A stretch of 8,661 nt of DNA from Cypionkella sp. (GTDB lineage Bacteria; Pseudomonadota; Alphaproteobacteria; Rhodobacterales; Rhodobacteraceae), in the NCBI GenBank assembly GCA_018063485.1, contig JAGPBG010000077.1, positions 1-8,661 of the forward strand, given 5' to 3'. The notes under the pieces are model-generated. The model was not told where the DNA came from. It searched no databases and was given only the letters and a program-made list of their open reading frames with translations. Position 1 is the stretch's first letter; every line of letters starts with the position of its first letter. Shown piece after piece: positions 1 through 5,248 of the stretch. The translations under genes were made by a program, and so were the position numbers.

Positions 1-651
1 CTGGAAACCTTTGAGGCGGAACGTGTCGCGGGCCGCATCCTTGGCATGGGCGATATCGTCGCGCTGGTCGAAAAGGCGCGTGAGACGTTTGAGGCCGAAC
101 AGGCCGAACGCATGGCCAAGCGTTTCGCCAAGGGTCTGTTCAACATGAACGACATGCGCAGCCAACTTGAGCAGATGATGAAGATGGGCGGCATGCAGGG
201 CCTGATGGGAATGCTTCCCGGCATGGGCGGCATGGCGAAAAAGGCCGAGGCGGCGGGCTTCAACGACAAGATGCTGTCGCATCAGATCGCCTTGATCAAC
301 TCGATGACCAAGAAGGAACGCGCCAATCCCGATCTGATGGCCGCCAGCCGTAAAAAGCGCGTGGCGGCCGGAGCCGGTCTGGATGTGTCCGATCTGAACA
401 AGCTCCTGAAGCAGCACAAGCAGATGGCCGACGTGATGAAAAAGATGGGCAAGGGTGGCATGATGAAACAAGCCATCAAGCAGATGATCGGCAAGGGCGG
501 CATGCCTGACCCGTCGAAAATGTCTCCCGAGGCCATGCAGGAGATGGCCAAAGGCATGGGCGAGGGCATGAAACTGGGCGGCGGATTCCCCGGCATGCCG
601 CGCGGAATGTCACTTCCTTCTGGCCTGTCGGGGCTGATGAAAAAGAAATGA
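1..651 (+). CDS. ffh: Signal recognition particle GTPase Ffh (SRP54), 3' part
   Basis: Ffh binds 4.5S RNA and signal sequences emerging from the ribosome and delivers nascent membrane proteins to FtsY. The reading frame is open from base 1, so the N and most of the G domain lie outside the window; 216 residues are visible. Visible residues 11-25 (GRILGMGDIVALVEK) are the conserved linker closing the G domain. The rest is the M domain, with about 30 methionines in some 200 residues forming the signal-peptide groove. The 4.5S RNA-binding helix-turn-helix is at visible residues about 101-135 (INSMTKKERANP, then SRKKRVAAGAG at bases 346-378). After the RNA-binding core comes a Gly/Met-rich tail of about 60 residues ending in KKK. 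The stop overlaps the next start as ATGA at 648-651. Identity is certain; only the 5' truncation is due to the window edge. Confidence 0.97.
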   Translation: METFEAERVAGRILGMGDIVALVEKARETFEAEQAERMAKRFAKGLFNMNDMRSQLEQMMKMGGMQGLMGMLPGMGGMAKKAEAAGFNDKMLSHQIALINSMTKKERANPDLMAASRKKRVAAGAGLDVSDLNKLLKQHKQMADVMKKMGKGGMMKQAIKQMIGKGGMPDPSKMSPEAMQEMAKGMGEGMKLGGGFPGMPRGMSLPSGLSGLMKKK

Positions 652-944
652 CTGATTCCGTCACCCGTGCCGCTGACCTTTTGAAAGACCACCGCGAGTC
701 GATTGACCGCTTGGATGCTATTCTGGTCTATACTCTGGCCGAACGCTTCAAGCGCACGCAGGCGGTCGGGCGGCTCAAGGCTGAACACGATCTTCCCCCG
801 TCCGATCCCAGCCGCGAAGCGCGCCAGATCGAGCGGTTGGAGTGGCTTTCCAAAGAGGCCGATCTCGATCCCGAGTTTGCCAAGAAATTCCTGACCTTCA
901 TAATCTCTGAAGTCATCAGGCATCACGAACGGCTACAGAAATAA
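648..944 (+). CDS. Chorismate mutase, monofunctional AroQ class
   Basis: A 98-residue all-helical AroQ-type chorismate mutase, converting chorismate to prephenate for phenylalanine and tyrosine synthesis. The length fits a stand-alone domain without fused prephenate dehydratase or dehydrogenase. Active-site residues known from the E. coli P-protein mutase domain can be placed: R16, R33, K44, D53, R56 and E57. The C-terminal helix reads [13 protein letters not shown]; where the E. coli enzyme has a catalytic Gln (Gln88), an ungapped match puts His92, within a helix that I recall as usual for alphaproteobacterial homologues. The start overlaps the ffh stop by four bases and no strong Shine-Dalgarno precedes it, so it is probably translated by coupling to ffh. 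A small hairpin (957-970, CGGGG-TAAC-CCCCG) lies between this gene and rpsP. Confidence 0.92.
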   Translation: MTDSVTRAADLLKDHRESIDRLDAILVYTLAERFKRTQAVGRLKAEHDLPPSDPSREARQIERLEWLSKEADLDPEFAKKFLTFIISEVIRHHERLQK

Positions 945-999
945 CCCAAACAGCGCCGGGGTAACCCCCGACCTACGAAAACCCAAAGGAGACTACACC

Positions 1000-1353
1000 A
1001 TGTCTATGAAAATTCGCCTTGCCCGCGGTGGTTCCAAAAAGCGCCCGCACTATTCAATCGTTGCCACCGACAGCCGCAACCCCCGCGATGGGCGCTTTCT
1101 GGAAAAGCTGGGCACCTACAACCCGCTTTTGGCCAAAGACAGCGAAGAGCGTGTAAGGATGGATCTGGACCGCGTGAAACATTGGCTCTCGCAAGGCGCA
1201 CAGCCGACCGACCGGATCGCGCGTATGCTGGAAGCTGCTGGCGTGCTGACCAAAAAGGTCCGTTCGAATCCGAAATCAGCGGTCCCCGGCAAGCGCATGA
1301 CCGAACTGGCCAAGAAGAAAGCCACTCGCGCCGAGGCTCCGGCTGCTGAATAA
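1000..1353 (+). CDS. rpsP: 30S ribosomal protein S16
   Basis: S16 is a small-subunit protein needed for 30S assembly. The product has 117 residues. The N-terminal core ([19 protein letters not shown], then [14 protein letters not shown]) is the S16 signature, followed by the conserved helix around [17 protein letters not shown]. The last 30 or so residues are a basic, Ala-rich tail typical of the longer alphaproteobacterial S16 proteins. The start at 1000 is set by a strong AAAGGAGA at 985-992, with seven bases between it and ATG. A second ATG two codons later is less well placed. A terminator-like hairpin follows directly. Confidence 0.97.
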   Translation: MSMKIRLARGGSKKRPHYSIVATDSRNPRDGRFLEKLGTYNPLLAKDSEERVRMDLDRVKHWLSQGAQPTDRIARMLEAAGVLTKKVRSNPKSAVPGKRMTELAKKKATRAEAPAAE

Positions 1354-1360
1354 TCCCATC

Positions 1361-1389
1361 AGGCGGCCCTGCACGGGGCCGCCTTTTTT
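1361..1389 (+). terminator. Rho-independent terminator or attenuator between rpsP and rimM
   Basis: Perfect 9-bp stem AGGCGGCCC (1361-1369) / GGGCCGCCT (1376-1384) with a 6-base loop, running into six T at 1384-1389. It begins 8 bases after the rpsP stop and ends 18 bases before rimM, whose Shine-Dalgarno is at 1395-1400. No separate rimM promoter is obvious, so it probably works as a partial terminator that lets S16 be made in excess over RimM and TrmD. That role is inferred. Confidence 0.8.
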
Positions 1390-1406
1390 CAACCAAAGGA
1401 TGCCCC

Positions 1407-1916
1407 ATGCCCAACCCAGACCATATCTGCGTCGGTGTCATTGCCGGCTCTTTCGGTGTGCAAGGTGAGGTGCGGCTGAAAAGTTTTTGCACCGAGCCGA
1501 CCGACATCGCTTCATACGGCCCGCTGTTTTCCGAGGATGGCAAGACCAGCTTCAAGATTACCCTGACCCGCCCGGTTGCAAACGGGCTTGGCGCGCGACT
1601 TTCCGGCGTTGACACCAAAGAGCAAGCCGACGCGTTGCGTGGGGTTAACCTCTATGTGGCAAAGTCAAAACTGCCTTCGCTGCCAGATGACGAGTTTTAC
1701 CATGCCGACCTGATCGGCCTGGCGGCCTTCGATACCGGTGGCAAAGAACTTGGCCGCGTTCACGCGATTCACAACCATGGTGCGGGCGATCTGATCGAAA
1801 TAACCGGACCTGCCTTGAAAACGGCTCTTTTGCTGCCCTTCACATTGGCCGCCGTTCCGACTGTCGATCTTGCGGCGCGGCGCGTGATCGTGGATCTGCC
1901 GGAAGGGCTGGACTAA
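1407..1916 (+). CDS. rimM: Ribosome maturation factor RimM
   Basis: RimM binds S19 in the 30S head and assists late maturation of 16S rRNA. The 169-residue product has the two expected domains. The N-terminal RimM domain shows VGVIAGSFGVQGEVRLKSF (about residues 9-27) and the LSGVDTKEQADALRGVNLYV segment (about 65-84). The C-terminal PRC-barrel domain shows DEFYHADLIG (about 95-104), the GAGDLIEI motif (about 125-132) and PFTLAAVPTVD (about 144-154). Start ATG at 1407 has AAAGGA at 1395-1400. It follows the rpsP terminator and precedes the membrane-protein gene by 53 bases; that gap contains a small hairpin (1929-1941) without a T run. Confidence 0.96.
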   Translation: MPNPDHICVGVIAGSFGVQGEVRLKSFCTEPTDIASYGPLFSEDGKTSFKITLTRPVANGLGARLSGVDTKEQADALRGVNLYVAKSKLPSLPDDEFYHADLIGLAAFDTGGKELGRVHAIHNHGAGDLIEITGPALKTALLLPFTLAAVPTVDLAARRVIVDLPEGLD

Positions 1917-1969
1917 AACCGGACAAGCCGCCACTGTGGCGCAAAAAGACACGGTCCCAAGGAGCAAGA

Positions 1970-2863
1970 ATGCAAAACCGTTTGCGCCTTCTGATGGGGG
2001 CCACCGCATTTCTTTACGTCGGCCCGCTGATGGCGGGTCTTGGCGGGTTTGGTTGGAGTGTCATCCCGATCTTTCTGGCTATTTTCTTGCTGTGGCTTTT
2101 CATTCTGCGCCCGCACCAGTGGCCGCGCAAACCCGTTGACTGGCTGCGCAGCGAGGCGTTGACGGCCCTCTTTTCACAAGCCGCAGTCCAACTGCTGCTG
2201 GTGACGGTGTTGTTTGGTATTGGACGCGGCATTGGTGGTGTGTTGAACAGCCTTCCACCTTTTCCTCTGTTGCTACCGGTCGCCATTTCCTTCCTTTCCA
2301 TTCCGTTTTCCCGCATCATCTGGAATCCATGGCAGGCCGACGAAACCGGCAGATTTCTGGATGAAGCCCTGCGCCAAATTCACGCAGCGCCAGGGGCACC
2401 GGACACCACGCTTGCCCAAAGCCTGATCGCGCCGCTGGCCGGCTTGCCCGACAACACCAATGCCACCGAAATTGAACGCCACCTGACCGCCGCCTCTCAA
2501 CATGCTACCCCCGAGGCATTGCACTTTGCCTTGCTGGACCGTGCCCGCGCGGGCAATGCCAGTCGCGCACAGTTTATTGCGTTGGTTTTGCAGGCCACCG
2601 ATCCCGATCTGATCGAATCCATTGGTGGCGACACCCCGAACATTGCACTTGCGGTGCTGCCCAATGATGCGGATCTTATTGCGCTGTTCGCGACACGGCT
2701 GACGCTCGCCCTCGACGAGAACCCGGGGATCTGGGCCGAATGTCCGAGCGTTGATCATCTGGCGGATCTGGTCGAGGAGTGGGAAGGCAGCAGCGCCGAC
2801 TATCCGCTGCGTAAATTGGTCGAGGCAACCAACGCCAACGCCCCCGAAGACGGATTGGCTTGA
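1970..2863 (+). CDS. Predicted four-helix membrane protein of unknown function in the rimM-trmD interval
   Basis: I do not recognise this 297-residue protein. Four hydrophobic stretches can be seen at about residues 5-24, 27-46, 66-85 and 97-116. A strongly basic loop separates the second and third (RPHQWPRKPVDWLR), so the positive-inside rule places both termini and this loop in the cytoplasm. Residues 120-297 are soluble, probably helical, rich in Ala, Leu and Asp, and become acidic near the end (LVEEWEGSSADY). No catalytic motif, metal-binding cluster or signal-peptidase site is evident. The start is set by AAGGAG at 1959-1964, five bases upstream of ATG. The gene sits in the ribosome-maturation operon, nine bases before trmD. 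Codon use resembles its neighbours, so recent transfer is unlikely. The position suggests a conserved lineage-specific gene, but this does not reveal its job. Confidence 0.85.
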   Translation: MQNRLRLLMGATAFLYVGPLMAGLGGFGWSVIPIFLAIFLLWLFILRPHQWPRKPVDWLRSEALTALFSQAAVQLLLVTVLFGIGRGIGGVLNSLPPFPLLLPVAISFLSIPFSRIIWNPWQADETGRFLDEALRQIHAAPGAPDTTLAQSLIAPLAGLPDNTNATEIERHLTAASQHATPEALHFALLDRARAGNASRAQFIALVLQATDPDLIESIGGDTPNIALAVLPNDADLIALFATRLTLALDENPGIWAECPSVDHLADLVEEWEGSSADYPLRKLVEATNANAPEDGLA

Positions 2864-2872
2864 TCCCATCCC

Positions 2873-3685
2873 ATGACCGATACCCCAAAACCGAAATCAC
2901 ATGGACGGCTGAGCCTTTCACCAAGCCGCACCCCAAGCGACCTGATGGCCGAGACACCGCGTCTCAAAGATGCGTGGCGCGCCAAGATCATCACGCTTAT
3001 GCCCGACGCCTTCCCCGGCATCCTTGGCCAATCGCTGACCGGCAAGGCGCTGGATCTTGGGCTGTGGGCGCTGGATGTGATCAATCTCCGCTCTTATGGG
3101 ATCGGAAAGCACCTTAACGTCGATGATACGCCGGCGGGCGGCGGCGCGGGTATGGTGCTGCGCGCGGATGTATTGGACGCCGCCTTGACTGAGGCAACAC
3201 CACCGATCAGCCGCCTGCACTGGCCGATGATTTACCTCTCACCGCGCGGCCAACCCTTCACCCAAGCTACCGCCCGCCGTCTGGCTGCCGCCCAAGGTGT
3301 CACCCTGCTGTGTGGCCGCTTTGAGGGTGTAGACCAACGCCTGCTTGACCACCACCAGATCGAAGAGATTTCACTGGGTGATTTCGTGATGACCGGAGGT
3401 GAGATTGCGGCAATGGCGCTGATCGACGCCACGGTGCGCCTGTTGCCCAAAGTGCTGGGAAATGAGGTCTCGACCGAAGAGGAAAGTTTCTCGCACGGGT
3501 TGCTTGAGCATCCGCAATACACCCGCCCAGCGGTCTGGAATGAACGGCCAATCCCGCTGGTGCTGCAATCTGGCAACCACGGCGAAATCGCCAAATGGCG
3601 GCAGGCGCAGGCCGAAGACATCACCAGAACCCGCCGTCCCGATCTTTGGCAGGCCTATCAGCGCCGCATTGCCAAAGGAGTTTAG
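2873..3685 (+). CDS. trmD: tRNA (guanine-37-N1) methyltransferase TrmD
   Basis: TrmD methylates G37 next to the anticodon of several tRNAs using S-adenosylmethionine, which prevents +1 frameshifting. The 270-residue protein has the SPOUT signatures: LNVDDTPAGGGAGMVL (about 81-96), IYLSPRGQPFTQ (about 120-131), LLCGRFEGVDQR (about 145-156), IEEISLGDFVMTGGE (about 163-177) and GLLEHPQYTRP (about 209-219). These build the trefoil knot that binds the cofactor. Arg189 matches E. coli Arg154. Glu204 lies where E. coli has the general base Asp169. About 36 residues precede the usual start of the family; from memory, such extensions are common in Rhodobacterales TrmD. No Shine-Dalgarno precedes ATG 2873, nine bases after the upstream stop, so coupling is likely; an internal ATG at 2945 (Met25) also lacks one. 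The stop overlaps the convergent GNAT stop at 3682-3685, with no terminator between. Confidence 0.96.
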   Translation: MTDTPKPKSHGRLSLSPSRTPSDLMAETPRLKDAWRAKIITLMPDAFPGILGQSLTGKALDLGLWALDVINLRSYGIGKHLNVDDTPAGGGAGMVLRADVLDAALTEATPPISRLHWPMIYLSPRGQPFTQATARRLAAAQGVTLLCGRFEGVDQRLLDHHQIEEISLGDFVMTGGEIAAMALIDATVRLLPKVLGNEVSTEEESFSHGLLEHPQYTRPAVWNERPIPLVLQSGNHGEIAKWRQAQAEDITRTRRPDLWQAYQRRIAKGV

Positions 3686-4182
3686 AACCGGTCTGCGATC
3701 ACCTGCATGTTCTCGGGCGACAGCCGATAGATCCGCATGGTGTCGATGCAATAGGCCCCGATCTTGCTGTAAAATCCGATCGCCGGGGTGTTCCAATCCA
3801 GACAGCCCCATTCCAGCATCAGCCCGCCACGCTGCAACGCCAGCCTGGCCAGATAGTCCATCATCATGCTGCCATAGCCCTGTTGGCGCAGCGTATCGTC
3901 CAACACAAAAGCATCAATATAAAGCCCGGCTCGCCCGGTGAAGGCCGAGCAGGTCTTGCTGAAGAACAGCATCCCGACCGGCACCCCATCCAGCATGGCA
4001 AACAACGCCTCGCCATGACTTTCCGCCAAAAGCATGGAAATACTGGCTTCGGTTGCCGTGATTTGATCTTCCATCCGCTGATAAGCACCAAGTTTGCGCA
4101 CGAAATCCAGCACCAGCGCCGCGTCGGCTGGTGTCGCGTGGCGGATAAAAAACCTGGGATCTTTGGTGGCGATCAGGGACAT
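3682..4182 (-). CDS. GNAT family N-acetyltransferase, spermidine/spermine acetyltransferase-like
   Basis: A GCN5-related acetyltransferase that would move an acetyl group from acetyl-CoA to an amine. With the start chosen here it has 166 residues. The N-terminal FFIRHATPADA opening is typical of the fold. The acetyl-CoA pyrophosphate loop is RQQGYGSMMMDYLA (about 99-112), preceded by the YIDAFVLDD strand. The EWGCLDWNTPAIGFYSKIGA segment (about 124-143) closely resembles the diamine acetyltransferase (SSAT) subgroup, but the substrate cannot be read from sequence. An in-frame ATG at 4230 would add 16 residues. I prefer 4182 because 4230 falls inside the likely promoter/palindrome region and the added residues do not look like the family. 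Only a weak GAGA precedes 4182. The gene is convergent with trmD, overlapping stops by four bases, and divergent from rplS. Confidence 0.88.
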   Translation of the reverse strand: MSLIATKDPRFFIRHATPADAALVLDFVRKLGAYQRMEDQITATEASISMLLAESHGEALFAMLDGVPVGMLFFSKTCSAFTGRAGLYIDAFVLDDTLRQQGYGSMMMDYLARLALQRGGLMLEWGCLDWNTPAIGFYSKIGAYCIDTMRIYRLSPENMQVIADRF

Positions 4183-4227
4183 GGATTCGTCTCGCTGCTT
4201 GGCTGTTGAGACTGAGCTATCCGCCAA

Positions 4228-4256
4228 CATCTATAATTTGATCAAATTACGAACAA
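4228..4256 (-). promoter_or_regulatory. Possible promoter of the GNAT gene
   Basis: Reading the - strand, TTGTTC (4256-4251) is followed after 15 bases by TATAGA (4235-4230), or after 17 bases by TAGATG (4233-4228). Both fit the sigma70 consensus only partly. The A+T-rich stretch here contrasts with the G+C-rich surroundings. If real, transcription would start near 4218-4223, which supports the shorter GNAT start at 4182. Confidence 0.35.
4234..4249. promoter_or_regulatory. 16-bp perfect palindrome, candidate operator
   Basis: TAATTTGATCAAATTA reads the same on both strands. It lies between the -35 and -10 elements proposed for the GNAT promoter, where a bound dimeric repressor would block RNA polymerase. 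It is about 50 bases upstream of the rplS -35 element. It is not the FNR-type box, which needs four bases between TTGAT and ATCAA. A MarR-like or similar small dimeric regulator is a guess; no regulator gene is in the window. Confidence 0.45.
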
Positions 4257-4295
4257 GCGTTAAGTTGAAAACGCGGCGGGCTTTTCGCTGCACGC

Positions 4296-4324
4296 TTGAC
4301 CCGACAGCGCCCACCCCCTATACG
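4296..4324 (+). promoter_or_regulatory. Sigma70-type promoter for rplS-rpmE
   Basis: TTGACC (4296-4301), an exactly 17-base spacer, then TATACG (4319-4324). The -35 matches consensus at five of six positions and the -10 at four of six, with ideal spacing. The expected start is near 4331, giving a leader of about 215 bases before rplS. A dedicated promoter is expected because the opposite-strand GNAT gene cuts rplS off from the trmD operon. Confidence 0.65.
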
Positions 4325-4330
4325 CCGCCT

Positions 4331-4547
4331 GTCAGGGGCATGATTGCCCATCTGGCCCGATTCCTTTTGGCTGTAACCCCTGCTGACTTCCGCAGGTTTG
4401 GCCACAAGAGCGGACATAAAACGCAGGCGCCATCTCTGGCGGACTTACCTCGTTGGTGCAAACCGAAAGGTAAGGGTCCGGTCGAAGGCCAGAAGCTCTG
4501 TCGCGGCATCACTTCGGGGGCAAACCCTGAGCAACAAAGGATATGCG
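4331..4547 (+). ncRNA. Structured 5' leader of rplS, candidate cis-regulatory RNA
   Basis: This untranslated stretch can form several hairpins. CCTGC (4379-4383) pairs with GCAGG (4392-4396). CGCCA (4428-4432) pairs with TGGCG (4437-4441) around a TCTC loop. The strongest is a compound hairpin at 4441-4479: GGA / TCC outermost, CTTACCT (4444-4450) with AGGTAAG (4468-4474), then TTGGT (4453-4457) with ACCGA (4462-4466), capped by a GCAA tetraloop. A small GGTC-GAA-GGCC stem (4480-4490) follows. A second GGGGCAAACC (4517-4526) repeats the GGTGCAAACC of the main hairpin with one change, just before the rplS ribosome-binding site. The layout suggests autoregulation by a ribosomal protein or another translational control, which is inference; I do not match it to a known RNA family. 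Confidence 0.4.
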
Positions 4548-4922
4548 ATGAACCTGATCGCCCAACTCGAAGCCGAGCAGATCGCTGCTCTCGGCAAGAC
4601 CATCCCGGATTTCAAAGCCGGTGACACCATCCGCGTCGGCTACAAAGTGACCGAAGGCACGCGTTCGCGCGTGCAGAACTATGAAGGCGTTGTGATCTCG
4701 CGCAAGGGCGGAGCCACGATCGCAGCGTCGATCACCGTGCGCAAGATCTCGTTCGGCGAAGGCGTGGAGCGTGTATTCCCGCTTTACTCGACCAATATCG
4801 ACAGCATCGAAGTGGTCCGCCGCGGTCGCGTGCGTCGCGCCAAGCTCTACTATCTGCGTGATCGTCGCGGCAAGTCGGCACGGATCGTGGAAGACACCAA
4901 CTACAAAGCCAAAGCGGAATAA
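4548..4922 (+). CDS. rplS: 50S ribosomal protein L19
   Basis: L19 sits at the 30S-50S interface and forms part of an intersubunit bridge. The product has 124 residues. Its core shows [16 protein letters not shown] (about 24-39), [15 protein letters not shown] (about 42-56), [14 protein letters not shown] (about 69-82) and [23 protein letters not shown] (about 90-112), all L19 signatures. ATG 4548 is chosen because AAAGGA (4536-4541) lies six bases upstream and because [12 protein letters not shown] is the normal start of the family. The frame stays open upstream to a TTG at 4398, but that would add 50 very basic residues unlike any L19 I know. rpmE follows after 11 bases. Confidence 0.97.
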   Translation: MNLIAQLEAEQIAALGKTIPDFKAGDTIRVGYKVTEGTRSRVQNYEGVVISRKGGATIAASITVRKISFGEGVERVFPLYSTNIDSIEVVRRGRVRRAKLYYLRDRRGKSARIVEDTNYKAKAE

Positions 4923-4933
4923 GGATCAGGTCG

Positions 4934-5155
4934 ATGAAAGCAGATATTCACCCCGATTATCACATGATCAACGTCAAGATGACGGATGGCACCATTTTCC
5001 AGACCAAAACCACCTGGGGCAAAGAGGGCGACCAGATGGCTTTGGACATCGACCCGCTGGCGCATCCGGCCTGGACTGGTGGCAACGCCAAGCTCTTGGA
5101 CACCGGTGGCCGTGTGTCGAAATTCAAGAACAAATACGCTGGTCTGGGTTTCTAA
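4934..5155 (+). CDS. rpmE: 50S ribosomal protein L31, cysteine-free form
   Basis: L31 is a small 50S protein that contributes to bridge contacts with the 30S head. The 73-residue product begins [19 protein letters not shown] and contains the conserved [13 protein letters not shown] and [18 protein letters not shown] ends. It has no cysteine, so it lacks the zinc-binding CxxC type of site found in E. coli RpmE. As I recall, this zinc-independent form is the usual one in alphaproteobacteria, so it need not mean a Zur-controlled paralogue. An AAGGA overlapping the rplS stop (4921-4925) serves as ribosome-binding site. The gene is co-transcribed with rplS and closed by a strong terminator. Confidence 0.96.
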   Translation: MKADIHPDYHMINVKMTDGTIFQTKTTWGKEGDQMALDIDPLAHPAWTGGNAKLLDTGGRVSKFKNKYAGLGF

Positions 5156-5198
5156 GACAGCGGCGCTTCCCAACCGGGGGCGCAGAACCTATAGAGAG

Positions 5199-5225
5199 GG
5201 CGCGCTGGCAACAGCGCGCCTTTTT
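5199..5225 (+). terminator. Rho-independent terminator after rpmE
   Basis: Perfect 9-bp stem GGCGCGCTG (5199-5207) / CAGCGCGCC (5212-5220) with a GCAA tetraloop and five T at 5221-5225. Upstream GAGAG can add A-U and G-U pairs with the T run. It ends the rplS-rpmE unit but lies only 24 bases before mipZ. Confidence 0.9.
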
Positions 5226-5248
5226 CGTGGGCTTTGCAGGGACAAAAT

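Noticed and set aside
703..734. TTGACC ... TATACT as an internal promoter in the chorismate mutase gene
   Set aside because: The spacer is 20 bases, too long for a normal sigma70 promoter.
282..926. 214-residue open frame on the - strand over ffh and the chorismate mutase gene
   Set aside because: It is a shadow of two well-supported genes, with low-complexity Met/Pro-rich sequence and no family signature.
957..970. CGGGG-TAAC-CCCCG hairpin before rpsP as a terminator
   Set aside because: Short stem with no T run; at most an mRNA structure or processing site.
1004..1618. 204-residue open frame on the - strand over rpsP and rimM
   Set aside because: It runs through the rpsP terminator and two clear genes and shows no recognisable domain.
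3595..4209. 204-residue open frame on the + strand opposite the GNAT gene
   Set aside because: The GNAT motifs are clear on the other strand, and this frame overlaps the end of trmD with His/Gln-rich, domain-free sequence.
4398..4547. In-frame upstream extension of rplS from a TTG at 4398 (50 basic residues)
   Set aside because: ATG 4548 has a well-placed AAAGGA and gives the normal L19 start; the TTG has no ribosome-binding site and the stretch is better explained as structured leader.
5234..5248. TTG at 5234 as the mipZ start
   Set aside because: It lies upstream of the AGGGA that serves ATG 5249, and the family starts near that ATG.
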